In this document: positions 8,788 to 18,470 of the stretch, piece by piece
Layout of the letters: every line of letters begins with the position of its first letter
How positions within the stretch are numbered: position 1 is the first letter of the stretch
Assembly: GCF_021390335.1 (NCBI RefSeq)
Contig: NZ_JAJUXK010000003.1
Coordinates: 558,001 to 622,000 of the forward strand
Reading direction: 5' to 3'
DNA length: 64,000 nucleotides
Source of the DNA: Dyadobacter sp. CY343
Lineage (GTDB): Bacteria; Bacteroidota; Bacteroidia; Cytophagales; Spirosomataceae
The notes under the pieces: model-generated
Seen by the model: the letters and a program-made list of their open reading frames with translations, nothing else
Told to the model about the DNA's origin: nothing
Databases searched by the model: none
Program-made: the position numbers and the translations under genes

Positions 8788-11643
8788 TCAATCGGGTTTC
8801 GATTCATTAACTTCCTGACTTTCTTCTTTTAACACTCTCAGATCCCGCAGCAGATAGTCTTCTACAATATAGAACTCGGTCTCTTCCAGCACATTCGGGA
8901 TCATTGCTACGCCCAGTTCTTTAAGCTCATTCACACTCCTGATCTCGCCCGCACTCACAATACCCGCTTTTGAAAAAAGCAGCTTTCCATAAGTAACAAG
9001 AATAGAGATATCAGTGCGGCCGGTCGCTTTCCGAAGGTCGAGCACATCACCTTCCCCGGCTTTGAAATACTCGGAATTGAGCAAGATCTTTTGCAATTCC
9101 CCATTCAGCAGTCTGGCCAGGCCGGCTGTTGCGCGCAGTCGCCGGAGCTTGCATACCATCAGATCTTCTTCGGTCGCCAGCCTTTCCAGCGGTTGCATTA
9201 TCTGCAAATGAAATACGTCCTTTTCCTTCGTCATTACTTCCAGAACAGACCTGAACCGCGCCGGATTGACAATTCGCAGTACATAAAACGCAGTTTCCGA
9301 TATTACTTTGGAACGCGATACCCCATTCGAAACTAGTATCGGCGTGACGCTTTCAGCAGGAAAATGCTTCAATTCCTTGATCGCAACCGCCTTTGTCCAC
9401 CTGGAAATACGCGTGTAATCTTTGTTCACGATATCTTTCAGCCGCTCGTCTACCGGAAGTTTTACCTGGGGGAAAATGTCATTGTAGCGCCGGAACATTT
9501 CTTCCGGCGAATCGCTGTCAAGATAAGGCAGCACCTTTGTTTTCACATTTTCGGGCAAAAGCAGGTCTGTGATTTCGGTGAGATAATCGCGCGCATCGGT
9601 CGCCTGCTCGCCACGCAATAAGGTCACCGCGTGGAACCGGTTGCCAAAAACGATTTCCAGTACTGTAAATGCTTTGAATATAATCCGCTGCTTTTCTTTT
9701 TCCAGATTTTGCATGAGCGGCGTTTCAGGCTCGTAGTCCGCACTGAGATCGGATTGCGCGGCAAGCAGCCAGGCAAACGTTTTCAAATGTTCTTCCAGCT
9801 CGTTGAGCAAATAGCTGCGCTCGGTACTGTTGCAGGTATATTGCAGGTTCCGCAGCGCATCAAGTACCTTTTCTTTTACAAACCGGTTGGGGTTTTCAAT
9901 ATTTCGCCGCAAGAAACGGATCGCGTCTGCATTGCCAATCTCTTCCACGATTTTCAGCAAATGCAGCTGTCGATCTCGGTTCTCATTGTTACTCAGAAAC
10001 GACTTTTCAATGTACTTCAACAAAGGAGCACCCGACTTCACCAGCGCCCGAAACGATACCGAAAAGTACCGGTCGATCTCCATTTGCTCCATTAAAAACG
10101 GCCATAGTTCAGGCCGCTTCAATTCGCCTGCCGTGTAAATAGCTGCTTTTCTGACAACCGGACTTTCATCCTGCAACAGTGGGATCAGGTATTTATAAGA
10201 CAAAAACCGGCTGGAACCGCCCAGCCCGTAAGCCGCCTCGACGCGTTCCGTTTCGTTATTTGAAAATACCTGATTGACCAGCGTATCAAAAGGCTTGTCT
10301 GACGCGACGTGCGAACGGATCCCTTCATCCGATTTCTTCTTCCTGACAGGAAAGTGAAACTCCTTTTCACGCACTATCTTCTTATAGGAACGCTGGCTGA
10401 GAATCGAAACCAACGTCCAGATCAATGCGACTCCCAGAAACAGTGCCGAGAGCGGCAATGCATGCAAGTCCAATACATTAACGAGCACTAGTAGCAACGC
10501 GCCCGCGATCAGCCCGCCCATTGCCTTCGCGCGCCCCTCGATCCTGCCCTGGACGTTCAGCCGGAAGCGGGCTGGTATGGGCTGGTATAAAGTCTGGTAA
10601 GCTGGCTCACTGATTGCTTTCCGGATCGCACTCATAAAAAACCGCGAAAGCGCCACGCAGGCGAAGAATATCGCCGCAGTATCGTAGCCCAGTCCATAAA
10701 TGACGGACACGGAAAAACTAAAAACCAGGCTGAGCGGAAGGATCAGTATCCCGAATCGCACACCAAACTTCGCGATCAGCTTATTGTAAAGGAATGTTTT
10801 AATGAAAAATTCAAGAATGGCCGATATCCCAAAAAAGAAGCCTAGAAAAGTTGCAAGTGATTCTTTATCGGGAAAAATAAGGCGGGATTCGGCGAAGAAA
10901 ATGTACTCGACATAAAACAATGCAAACACCGGCAGCAGCGCCAGCAGGAAGATATTCCGATAGTAAGTAGGATCAACCTGCGGCGCCGCCTGCTTATCAA
11001 TTGTGTCGTTCTTCGTCTCTGTTTTAAATGCTTCCGGCGTGACGAAATTTTGGTGGATCTTTTTCAGGAATACTCCGCAAATGATCAGAAACACGACAGC
11101 GACGACCAATAGCGAGTCGGTAGGCACGATCTTCACCAATGCAGGAACCGCCAGGTACATGATCACCGACGAAAATACTTCCCCGGTATTGATCAGCGAT
11201 GACAATCTTTTCGACTGCTGAAAATTAAATAGCTTGACCACAACAGCCCAGAACGTAACGCCATTTACCAGCACAAAAACCCGGTTCCAGATAAAGAGAA
11301 CAAAGAAAACCCACTTACTGCCGGTGAGGTGATAGGTAACCAGAAACGCCGAAATGGACACGATCAGAAACAGTAGCATCCGCTCCGCAAGCTTGTTGAA
11401 TGCCATTCTTTTTTGCAGTCGCGTCACGCCCAGCCCGACCATATAAATGAATACCCCGCCCACGATGTAAACCTGCGGAAGAATCAGCCGGTCGAAACTG
11501 ACGAGGAAAGAAGAGGCGACTACCGTGTAAAATAATGCGGTTGCCCCACCCATAAAGAACGAGTAGGCCATCAGCAAAGACACGAGCTTTTCCTCGCCTT
11601 TCCTGATATTGAGCATTCGCGATATGTTACCGGCTATTTTCAA
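8788..11643 (-). CDS. nucleotide-transporter-like membrane protein fused to HEAT repeats
   Basis: A 951 aa protein. Residues about 15-430 are strongly hydrophobic, with around 12 membrane helices resembling the ATP/ADP translocase (Npt/Tlc) branch of the major facilitator group. The cytoplasmic part begins with a charged linker. HEAT-like helical repeats follow (about 450-640, with VNQVFSNNETERVEAAYGLG and SPVVRKAAIYTAGEL as typical units). The tail of about 300 aa contains a possible degenerate cyclic-nucleotide-binding-like region (ISILVTYGKLLF). Its stop overlaps the area just before the sensor kinase start, with 4 nt between the genes. Whether it transports nucleotides or senses them is unknown; its place inside a signalling operon favours a regulatory role. 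Confidence 0.75.
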   Translation of the reverse strand: MKIAGNISRMLNIRKGEEKLVSLLMAYSFFMGGATALFYTVVASSFLVSFDRLILPQVYIVGGVFIYMVGLGVTRLQKRMAFNKLAERMLLFLIVSISAFLVTYHLTGSKWVFFVLFIWNRVFVLVNGVTFWAVVVKLFNFQQSKRLSSLINTGEVFSSVIMYLAVPALVKIVPTDSLLVVAVVFLIICGVFLKKIHQNFVTPEAFKTETKNDTIDKQAAPQVDPTYYRNIFLLALLPVFALFYVEYIFFAESRLIFPDKESLATFLGFFFGISAILEFFIKTFLYNKLIAKFGVRFGILILPLSLVFSFSVSVIYGLGYDTAAIFFACVALSRFFMSAIRKAISEPAYQTLYQPIPARFRLNVQGRIEGRAKAMGGLIAGALLLVLVNVLDLHALPLSALFLGVALIWTLVSILSQRSYKKIVREKEFHFPVRKKKSDEGIRSHVASDKPFDTLVNQVFSNNETERVEAAYGLGGSSRFLSYKYLIPLLQDESPVVRKAAIYTAGELKRPELWPFLMEQMEIDRYFSVSFRALVKSGAPLLKYIEKSFLSNNENRDRQLHLLKIVEEIGNADAIRFLRRNIENPNRFVKEKVLDALRNLQYTCNSTERSYLLNELEEHLKTFAWLLAAQSDLSADYEPETPLMQNLEKEKQRIIFKAFTVLEIVFGNRFHAVTLLRGEQATDARDYLTEITDLLLPENVKTKVLPYLDSDSPEEMFRRYNDIFPQVKLPVDERLKDIVNKDYTRISRWTKAVAIKELKHFPAESVTPILVSNGVSRSKVISETAFYVLRIVNPARFRSVLEVMTKEKDVFHLQIMQPLERLATEEDLMVCKLRRLRATAGLARLLNGELQKILLNSEYFKAGEGDVLDLRKATGRTDISILVTYGKLLFSKAGIVSAGEIRSVNELKELGVAMIPNVLEETEFYIVEDYLLRDLRVLKEESQEVNESKPD

Positions 11644-11646
11644 TTT

Positions 11647-12228
11647 TTATTTACCTAAATCCTTGATCATGAAGTAGATCTGACGCTCGGGCATTTGGTA
11701 TAGAGGCTTGATTTTTCCTAAATACACAAACCCCAGATCTTCCAGCGGCCTGATCCGTGACTCGATCGGCTGGGCGATAATAGACCTCGCACCCTGCGAT
11801 TGGGCAAACTGAATTCTCGCCTGATCCAGAACTCCTGAAAAGCCTTTTCCACGAAATCCCGGTAATACCACCAGGCGATTCAGCGAAGCGAAAGGCCCCT
11901 CTGCAAACTGGCCCAGCAGCGTTTCATCGAACAGATCGGCGTGAGGTACGGAGCTGTATTCTTGATGAAAACTCATTCTGGCCGCTGCTACGATCACTTT
12001 GTTGTGCGTGATCACCCAATGGTGAGCGAGCAGATCCTCGTCGTCGAGCCAGAGTTTATGTGAGAAAAAATCTTTGCTGATACCCTGCTCCTCCTTCCAG
12101 GCCGCTACGCGCAGCGCGCCCATTTCGTCGAGACGCTCGGGGTAATCCAGCTTGGTGAGCAGGAATTCCGAGTTTTCGATTTCAAATTTTGATTTCATGA
12201 ATAGAGGAGTGTTTAGCGTCGCATTCAT
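11647..12228 (-). CDS. GNAT family N-acetyltransferase
   Basis: A 193 aa acyltransferase-fold protein. The acetyl-CoA loop is seen as LVVLPGFRGKGFSGVLDQA (R/QxxGxG/A type, in motif A), preceded by SLNRL on strand beta 4. The start at 12228 is chosen because it avoids overlap with the receptor gene upstream; ATG 12198 is an alternative. The acceptor is unknown. The order GNAT then HEAT-transporter (gap 3 nt) indicates co-transcription, so it may modify a component of the signalling unit; that is inference. Confidence 0.82.
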   Translation of the reverse strand: MNATLNTPLFMKSKFEIENSEFLLTKLDYPERLDEMGALRVAAWKEEQGISKDFFSHKLWLDDEDLLAHHWVITHNKVIVAAARMSFHQEYSSVPHADLFDETLLGQFAEGPFASLNRLVVLPGFRGKGFSGVLDQARIQFAQSQGARSIIAQPIESRIRPLEDLGFVYLGKIKPLYQMPERQIYFMIKDLGK

Positions 12229-12235
12229 TTTTGTG

Positions 12236-14860
12236 TCATTTTCGATTTGTATCAATGAGCAAGCCGACCGAGAATACGCGTCTTTCCTGGGGATATCTGG
12301 AAGCGGAGGTAATACCTTCCGCAGCCCGGATACCGGGGACGAAGTATTCGTTGTTCAAAATGTTGGAAATCTGTAACTGCAAGCTGACCTTACGAAGGAT
12401 ATTCTGGTAGGTGATCGCCGAACCGAGCAGGTAAATGGGTTTGAAATGCGTGATCGGATTGCTGCTGCCCGAGGTACCTGCGCCCGATCTCCTGGCACTT
12501 ATATAATTGTTGGTAATGCTGATGCTGAGATTTTTAACCGGCTCATAAACCGCGCCCAGGTTTGCAGACCAGGGTGCAACGTCACTCACCGGGACCTTCT
12601 GGCCCTCGATCCGGCTCAGGTCGCGCGGGTTACTGTAAGTGAAATTTCCCCAGACATTCAATTTCTTCATATCATAACGCGCCTCCGATTGCAGGCCGAT
12701 AATGCGCTGCTTTCCGAGCGCCTGAAACTGCGTCGTGTTTCCGCCTGCGGGCAAAGTCGCCGTCGCGAGTCCTACTGCATTGCTGTAATTAGCCACATAA
12801 GCCGCCACATTCAGGGAAAGCGCTTTGCTGAACCGCACCGAAACGCTGCCTTCTACATTTTTCACACGCTCGGGCTGCAAAGTCGGGTTATTGAGTAGGC
12901 GCTCGCGGGTCGTCGCGTACTTTTGGAGGTAGGAAGCGTCTTTAAATGCTTCTGCGTAAATGCCTTTAAACACAAACATACCTTTAGTATAGATCAGGCT
13001 CAGGCGTGGATTAAATACAAAACCGTAGCCTCCTTTTGAACGTATCTGGTTGTAATCCAGGCGGGAAGCCAGCACCATTTTCAGATCGTCCGTCCAGTTG
13101 TAAGTACCCTGACTGAATATGCCAATATCAAAAACGCGGAAATTATCCCCGCCCGCCAAAGTCGAATCTGGTCGCCCGGTTTCGTCTGCACCTTCAAATG
13201 GCGAGGTAATGTAGTTGGCCTGAATGATACTGTTCCGGATCTCGATCCCGCTGTTGATATCCAGCTTGGGAAGCGGTGTCCAGAGTACCCGGAATTCATT
13301 TCGCAGCTGATTGGAAACGCGGTACCAGTATGGGACGGAAACGCTTGGTTTTCTCTGGTTCAAAAGGTCGACAATACCGTAGCTGCCGTTGAAATATCCC
13401 CTGTAAGTCGGAAGATTCGTCTCCCCGCTCAGCTCGTGGAGCCGGTACGAGGTGAGATTCATAATCTGTACCTTATCGGTCAGATATTTGTTGTAAGTCA
13501 GTGAAAATGCCTTGTTATTCGCTACCCAGCGTGAGAGATCCTGCGTCACGATCCGCGAGCGGTTGGTATACCAGGGTGTAGCGCCTTCGTCGGTTTTCCA
13601 GCTCATCAGCGAGATCATAAAATCTTTGAACTCTACTTTGGCACGGATATAAAAATTCCTGGAATCGTCATTAAATTCCACCGGGTTACCATTGATGTTG
13701 GTCTGGAATAAATGCTGATTATCCAGCTCCGCCGCCTTTGCTTTTCCGGCTGCTGTGAGGCTCAATGCATTTACAGTTCCGGCACCGTCGTAGCCAATCT
13801 GGTACAGGTTGCTGTTCGGGAAAAGCGTAGTGAGTTTATTATTGGTCAGATATTGCTGCGCCGCATTGCCGCTCAGATTCTGCTGTGTGGCATAACTATC
13901 CGCATTTCTTGGAGAGTAATCCCATTCACCATACTTGCTGTAATCCAGTTCATTAGAGAAAAAATAGCGGGAAGTTACCGACACAGCCACATCTTTCGAA
14001 CGTAATGTAACTGTACCGTCAATCATCTTGGTATTCATTGATCCGTACTTGATCTGCCCGTTCCCCGAAACGTCGACTTTCTTGCCTTCGGGCATTTCCT
14101 TGTCCAGATGTCGCCTGGTTATCAGGTTGATCACACCCATAAATGCGTTCGCCCCGTACATGGTGGAAGCCGGCCCGTAGATCACTTCCACGCGCTCGAT
14201 ATCCGACAATGCGTATTGGCGCGAAATAGGAATATTGTCAGAGTTAAGGTCGTTTTCTTCTACTCCGTCCACAAGTAATATCGTGCGGTCATTGGAAGTG
14301 GAGCGGTAGCCGCGCTGGTAGAATGTCACATAGGAAGGTCCGTTCCCGCGGATCACATCAAAACCCGGAATGTCGCTCAGCATCTGGGTCAGGTCTTTGT
14401 ACCCTCTTTTCAAAATATCATCACTCGTCAGCACAGTCACCGTAGCTGGTACCTGCAACAGGTTTTCCGCTTTTTTGGAAACCGAAGTGATCTGGACGAT
14501 CCGGTCCATCATATTCTTTTGCTGCGCAACCAGTTCTTTGAATTGGGGCAAAGCAGAGAATTCCGGTTCGTAGTTCTGATTGGCGATCAGCAGGTTACGT
14601 ACCGCCTGCGCTGCCTCGGGAAGTGAGTCGAGGGCGAGGTAGGTCAATGCGATAATCTTGTAACCCTGTACCTGCGCATTCGGAGAAAATTTAGTTTTCA
14701 GGCAGGGATTTAATATCTGAAATACCTCATCAAAATTACCAGTACGGTATTTGCGATCCGCTTCCGGCACGATCACGGACGCGTCGCAATCATCTTGGGC
14801 AAAAGTGTATTGGCCCAATGCCGGAATTGTCAATAAAAACAGGAATACAAATCTTCTCAT
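12236..14860 (-). CDS. TonB-dependent outer-membrane receptor with TPR-like N-terminal region
   Basis: An 874 aa protein. A signal peptide (ending near YTFAQ) is followed by an alpha-helical, TPR-like stretch of about 90 residues (YRTGNFDEVFQIL, IIALTYLALDSLPEAAQAV). Then comes the plug domain from about residue 125 (VPATVTVLTSDDILKRG, ILLVDGVEEND, IERVEVIYGPASTMYGANA) and a beta-barrel that ends on an aromatic-rich strand. Most Bacteroidota receptors carry a carboxypeptidase-like regulatory domain in front of the plug; here a helical repeat region replaces it. It has no SusD partner, so glycan uptake is unlikely. It lies 6 nt after the STAND gene, which suggests a receptor role in the operon. 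Confidence 0.88.
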   Translation of the reverse strand: MRRFVFLFLLTIPALGQYTFAQDDCDASVIVPEADRKYRTGNFDEVFQILNPCLKTKFSPNAQVQGYKIIALTYLALDSLPEAAQAVRNLLIANQNYEPEFSALPQFKELVAQQKNMMDRIVQITSVSKKAENLLQVPATVTVLTSDDILKRGYKDLTQMLSDIPGFDVIRGNGPSYVTFYQRGYRSTSNDRTILLVDGVEENDLNSDNIPISRQYALSDIERVEVIYGPASTMYGANAFMGVINLITRRHLDKEMPEGKKVDVSGNGQIKYGSMNTKMIDGTVTLRSKDVAVSVTSRYFFSNELDYSKYGEWDYSPRNADSYATQQNLSGNAAQQYLTNNKLTTLFPNSNLYQIGYDGAGTVNALSLTAAGKAKAAELDNQHLFQTNINGNPVEFNDDSRNFYIRAKVEFKDFMISLMSWKTDEGATPWYTNRSRIVTQDLSRWVANNKAFSLTYNKYLTDKVQIMNLTSYRLHELSGETNLPTYRGYFNGSYGIVDLLNQRKPSVSVPYWYRVSNQLRNEFRVLWTPLPKLDINSGIEIRNSIIQANYITSPFEGADETGRPDSTLAGGDNFRVFDIGIFSQGTYNWTDDLKMVLASRLDYNQIRSKGGYGFVFNPRLSLIYTKGMFVFKGIYAEAFKDASYLQKYATTRERLLNNPTLQPERVKNVEGSVSVRFSKALSLNVAAYVANYSNAVGLATATLPAGGNTTQFQALGKQRIIGLQSEARYDMKKLNVWGNFTYSNPRDLSRIEGQKVPVSDVAPWSANLGAVYEPVKNLSISITNNYISARRSGAGTSGSSNPITHFKPIYLLGSAITYQNILRKVSLQLQISNILNNEYFVPGIRAAEGITSASRYPQERRVFSVGLLIDTNRK

Positions 14861-14866
14861 TTCGCG

Positions 14867-17800
14867 CTATCGGATATCTCGGGAAAGCTTTTCGTAAGGA
14901 ATGTCCTTTCCGATGTACTGGTCCCATTCTTCTTCTGTCAAATCCCTTGAAACTTTTTTGGCAACTTCTGCGAAAAGTGCAGCAGAGTTAATGTCCCACA
15001 ACCGCACCGTTTTATCTGCGCCGGTCGCCAAAAGCTTATTCCCGTCGTTTGTAAACCGGATATCCATTACCCAGTAATCAAAATCGCTCAATACAACCGG
15101 CTGCTGTTTAGACAGATCGTCCTGCGTGCTCCATATTCTGATCTTCCAGTCGTAACAGGCTGTGGCAATGCGGCTTCCGTCGGGCGTGAATGCAATTTTG
15201 GTAATGCCGGAAGTATGTGTCCCCTGTGTGCCGGTCAGAGAATTAGGCACCGGCTCACCGCGCTGCATCTTTACTGAATACAGCATTCCTGAGCTTGTAC
15301 CGAAATAAAGCTGCTTCTGGTCGGGCGACAGCGTCATTGAAATCACCCTCCCGCGGATATTTCCAAGATTATATTCGGTCGGTTTTGCTTCCGGCTTGTC
15401 CAGGTCTGCGCGCAGCATTTTACCGGTTCCGGTTCCGAAGAAAAGATAGGAGGTGCCCGCCATTGCCTCCACGCAGGATATTTCGGTTCCGAGATCCAGG
15501 TTTTTGCGCACGTCCAGCTTTTTGTCACTAATATCCCAAACCCTCACCTGCCCCGGCGAACTCACCGAAATCAGCTGCTGCTTGTTGTCCCGGATCTCCA
15601 TCGACAAAATGATCCCGTCGTGCGCGACCAGTGTTTTCGTAGGCGTACTTCCTGCCGAAAAGTTGTCCCAGCGAACGATCTGTCCGTTTGAAGAACCTGT
15701 AAACGCCGCTTTTCCGTCGGGTGTAAATGCCAGCGAACGGATACTTTTGAATGTCTGTTTCGGATTTCTGAATGCGACCGGCCTGGTTGCCGGCACGAGG
15801 TAGTTCCACAAATTCACTACCCCATCGTCGCCCGCACTTGCAAATATGGCATTGCCTGCCTGCGGCTCGGCCACTACGCGCACTATATCATTGTGTCCCA
15901 ACAAAGTAGCTTTCGCCCCGGCAGCTTTGGACAGTGCATTGAATATGTCGGGATTCTCTTTTTCTCCGCCGTTTTTGAGGTTAAAATCGTACGCTTTCAA
16001 AGCCAGCAATGCAGCGAGATCGTCGCCTGCCGGCATTTGAAAAGATTGGATCGCAATAAACCGCGCGACTGCTTTTGAGCGTTGTTTCAATGCATCGTTC
16101 CGAGAACTTTCCGCTTCTTTTTGTGCGCTTTGTGCGTATAGTTTTTGTCTTTCGGATTCTTTTTGCGCGCTTACCGCAAACTCCTTCTGCACCTCCGTCT
16201 CTCTCTGTGATTGCACAGCGGCCTTTCTTGCATTTTCCGCCTGCACTCTCTGGTCCTCGGCTACTTCCCGTGCCAATTTCGCAGCAATACTTTCATTCAC
16301 CGCTTTTTCCTGCTCCCTTACCGCGATCGACTTTTGTTCTTCGGTTAATTCTTTTTGCAGCTCGGCAAAAGTACCCTGCTGCTCTGCTATTTTCTTTTGG
16401 GAAACTGCCTCGCGCGTCTGGTCCTCTGCGCGTTTTCTCTCTTCCAGTGCGAGACTTTCCTTTTCCAGAGCCGTTTTCTCGCTTTGCTGCGCCTGCGTCC
16501 TTAAAACCAGCGCGACGATCAGGAATAATAATGACACTAACGAACTGATACCGAGCACCGAAGCGAATACCCTGGCCTTGCGCAGCTCTCTCTTCTGGCG
16601 GTCTTCCTTCTGCCTTACATCAAGTTCAAATTGTTTTTTACTATAATCCAGAAAATTGATCGCACGCTCGAAAAACGGATCGTACCGCTGCGCCCATTCG
16701 AGTGTGGGCTCGCATTCTCTCAGCCACTTCAACCCCAAAGCGAGTTCAGGATTTACCCACAAACCGCTGCGACCTTCCTGGTAAAGGAGGGCCGAGTAGC
16801 TGATCTGTTTGTACAATTTAGCCGATTCCAGTTCCTCCTCTATCCACTTCCTGCATCGGTCCCAAAACAGAAGTATTTTTTCAACCGAAACATCAATAAT
16901 AGAATCGTGATCAATTTTTACACCTGGTTTTGGAGTTAAAAATGAAACCCCGTGCTCACGAAAAACAAGCACTACATCAATCAGCAAATAGTCGGGAATG
17001 CCCGTTATCTGAATAATTTCGCGTAAAGCTGTCGGATGCAGCGAAGAAGTGTCACTCGGGCCCAGCACGATCAGCGCCTTGAAAAGTTTCGCCGCTGCAT
17101 TCCTCCTCTTATCGTCAAGCCGCTGGGTGAAAATTTCCTCTGCGTGCTGGGAAATCGACTGCTGCATGGTACCTATCGCCTCGTAATCGGCGCGTGAAAC
17201 GGGCACAGCGAATGTTTTAGTGGCTTTCCAGCGATCCCAGGTCCGCATCAGCGCGTGTTGCAGGATCGGCAGATAATCCGGATTTTCAGCAAGCTCTTTC
17301 AAAAGTCCATCGACCAGTTCAGGCTCGATATTCGCCCCCGAAGCTGCTACCGGGCCCTCGATCACCTGCCTTACTTCCGCCGGATTCATTTTTGGCAAAA
17401 GATAATAACCCCTGTTGATCACCTCCGTGAGCCCATTGAATTCCGTGCAGTGATCGAGGTAATCGGAACGCATCGTGATCACCGCGTGAATTGGAAACTG
17501 CCGCTGGTTGATCAACGCCAGCAGTAAATGCACAAATTTGTTTGTATTGTTTTTACCCGAAAAATCCTCGGCAAGTTCGTACCGGAAAAGTTCTTCAAAC
17601 TGATCGATCACGAGCAGGATATTCCGGTCTCGGATCTCAGAAAGCAGGTCGAAAGCGCGCTGCGGATTGGCCGAGAATTCTTCTTCCAGCACCGTCGGAT
17701 CGCGGCTTTCCCAGGCAGGATTGTCAGGTCGCAAAGCAGCTTTCAATGCAATAGCAAAGTTCCGGACGGGATTTCCACCCGGCCGGAACATGATCACTTT

Positions 17801-18031
17801 CCAGGAGTTATTGTCTTCATCTTTTTCCAGGGAAGGAACAAGCCCCGCTTTGATCAAGGAAGATTTTCCGCTTCCGGAAGATCCGATTAATGCCAAAAAA
17901 CGACCATCCAATAACTTGCTTTTCAGCTGCCGTATATGCGAGTCGCGGCCAAAAAACAGGGCATGATCTTCCCGGTCATAACTGCGCAGGCCGGGAAAAG
18001 GATTGGATAGCGTAGATTTTTCAACCATCAT
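14867..18031 (-). CDS. membrane-bound STAND NTPase with coiled coil and WD40 repeats
   Basis: A 1054 aa protein. The N-terminal nSTAND1-type NTPase starts with NPFPGLRSYDREDHALFFGR. It has a P-loop GSSGSGKSS (residues 50-58) and Walker B ILLVIDQFEELFRYE, with an arginine-rich sensor region after it. A membrane helix lies near 495-520, then a long Glu/Gln/Lys-rich coiled coil (about 525-660) with repeated EKxxAxxQ units. C-terminal WD40 repeats follow (about 690-1050; for example DDGVVNLWNY, GQVRVWDI, YDWKIRIWS, DKTVRLWDI). STAND proteins act as ligand-triggered switches that oligomerise. The helix places the NTPase and the propeller on opposite faces of a membrane or in a hairpin. Gaps of 2 and 6 nt tie it to the RsbW-like gene and the receptor gene. 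Confidence 0.9.
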   Translation of the reverse strand: MMVEKSTLSNPFPGLRSYDREDHALFFGRDSHIRQLKSKLLDGRFLALIGSSGSGKSSLIKAGLVPSLEKDEDNNSWKVIMFRPGGNPVRNFAIALKAALRPDNPAWESRDPTVLEEEFSANPQRAFDLLSEIRDRNILLVIDQFEELFRYELAEDFSGKNNTNKFVHLLLALINQRQFPIHAVITMRSDYLDHCTEFNGLTEVINRGYYLLPKMNPAEVRQVIEGPVAASGANIEPELVDGLLKELAENPDYLPILQHALMRTWDRWKATKTFAVPVSRADYEAIGTMQQSISQHAEEIFTQRLDDKRRNAAAKLFKALIVLGPSDTSSLHPTALREIIQITGIPDYLLIDVVLVFREHGVSFLTPKPGVKIDHDSIIDVSVEKILLFWDRCRKWIEEELESAKLYKQISYSALLYQEGRSGLWVNPELALGLKWLRECEPTLEWAQRYDPFFERAINFLDYSKKQFELDVRQKEDRQKRELRKARVFASVLGISSLVSLLFLIVALVLRTQAQQSEKTALEKESLALEERKRAEDQTREAVSQKKIAEQQGTFAELQKELTEEQKSIAVREQEKAVNESIAAKLAREVAEDQRVQAENARKAAVQSQRETEVQKEFAVSAQKESERQKLYAQSAQKEAESSRNDALKQRSKAVARFIAIQSFQMPAGDDLAALLALKAYDFNLKNGGEKENPDIFNALSKAAGAKATLLGHNDIVRVVAEPQAGNAIFASAGDDGVVNLWNYLVPATRPVAFRNPKQTFKSIRSLAFTPDGKAAFTGSSNGQIVRWDNFSAGSTPTKTLVAHDGIILSMEIRDNKQQLISVSSPGQVRVWDISDKKLDVRKNLDLGTEISCVEAMAGTSYLFFGTGTGKMLRADLDKPEAKPTEYNLGNIRGRVISMTLSPDQKQLYFGTSSGMLYSVKMQRGEPVPNSLTGTQGTHTSGITKIAFTPDGSRIATACYDWKIRIWSTQDDLSKQQPVVLSDFDYWVMDIRFTNDGNKLLATGADKTVRLWDINSAALFAEVAKKVSRDLTEEEWDQYIGKDIPYEKLSRDIR

Positions 18032-18033
18032 AC

Positions 18034-18462
18034 TCAGGTTGATGCGATTTTCATTACAAACTTATTTCGGTTTTTCCCATTCAAATACTCATAGGAAAAT
18101 TCATCTACCCCATTGATCGTCAGATAGATGCCCAATCCGCCAATCTCCCTGTCTTCCAGTGATTTTGTAAGATCGCCGGAATCGGGCAGTTCTCTGGCGA
18201 GCGGGTCAAATGGCGCGGCGATATCTTCCAGGATCACGATGAGTGCCTGTTCTGTTATCTCGCTCAAAACCGTAAAGTCCGCCTCCAACCCAGCCTCCTG
18301 ATATCCGTATAAAATGATATTCGTGGCTATTTCATCAACAGCCAGTTTGAGGGCATAGGTCGGTTTTTTAGCCAGCCCGGCCTGCTGCGCACGCTCACCA
18401 ACGTATTCCCGCAGCGAATCCAGGGAATCCACATTGCCGGGAAAACTTTTCGATTCCATCAT
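18034..18462 (-). CDS. RsbW-like serine kinase/ATPase (partner-switch component)
   Basis: A 142 aa single-domain GHKL ATPase. The N-box is LAVDEIATNIILYGY, the G1-like box is ILEDIAAPFDP, and the G2-like stretch is EIGGLGIYL. The size fits anti-sigma kinases of the RsbW/SpoIIAB type. In the known families it binds and phosphorylates a STAS protein on a serine. The STAS gene 8 nt upstream is the obvious partner, and the PP2C protein at 3011 the obvious phosphatase. No sigma factor gene is in the window, so the target that it holds or releases is unknown. Confidence 0.9.
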   Translation of the reverse strand: MMESKSFPGNVDSLDSLREYVGERAQQAGLAKKPTYALKLAVDEIATNIILYGYQEAGLEADFTVLSEITEQALIVILEDIAAPFDPLARELPDSGDLTKSLEDREIGGLGIYLTINGVDEFSYEYLNGKNRNKFVMKIAST

Positions 18463-18470
18463 GACGGAGG

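Noticed and set aside
12236-14860. SusC-type glycan uptake locus
   Set aside because: No SusD-like lipoprotein and no glycoside hydrolases are adjacent, and the receptor lacks the usual N-terminal domain.
18034-18462. Classical sigma-B operon
   Set aside because: RsbV-, RsbW- and RsbU-like proteins are present but no sigma factor gene lies anywhere in the window.
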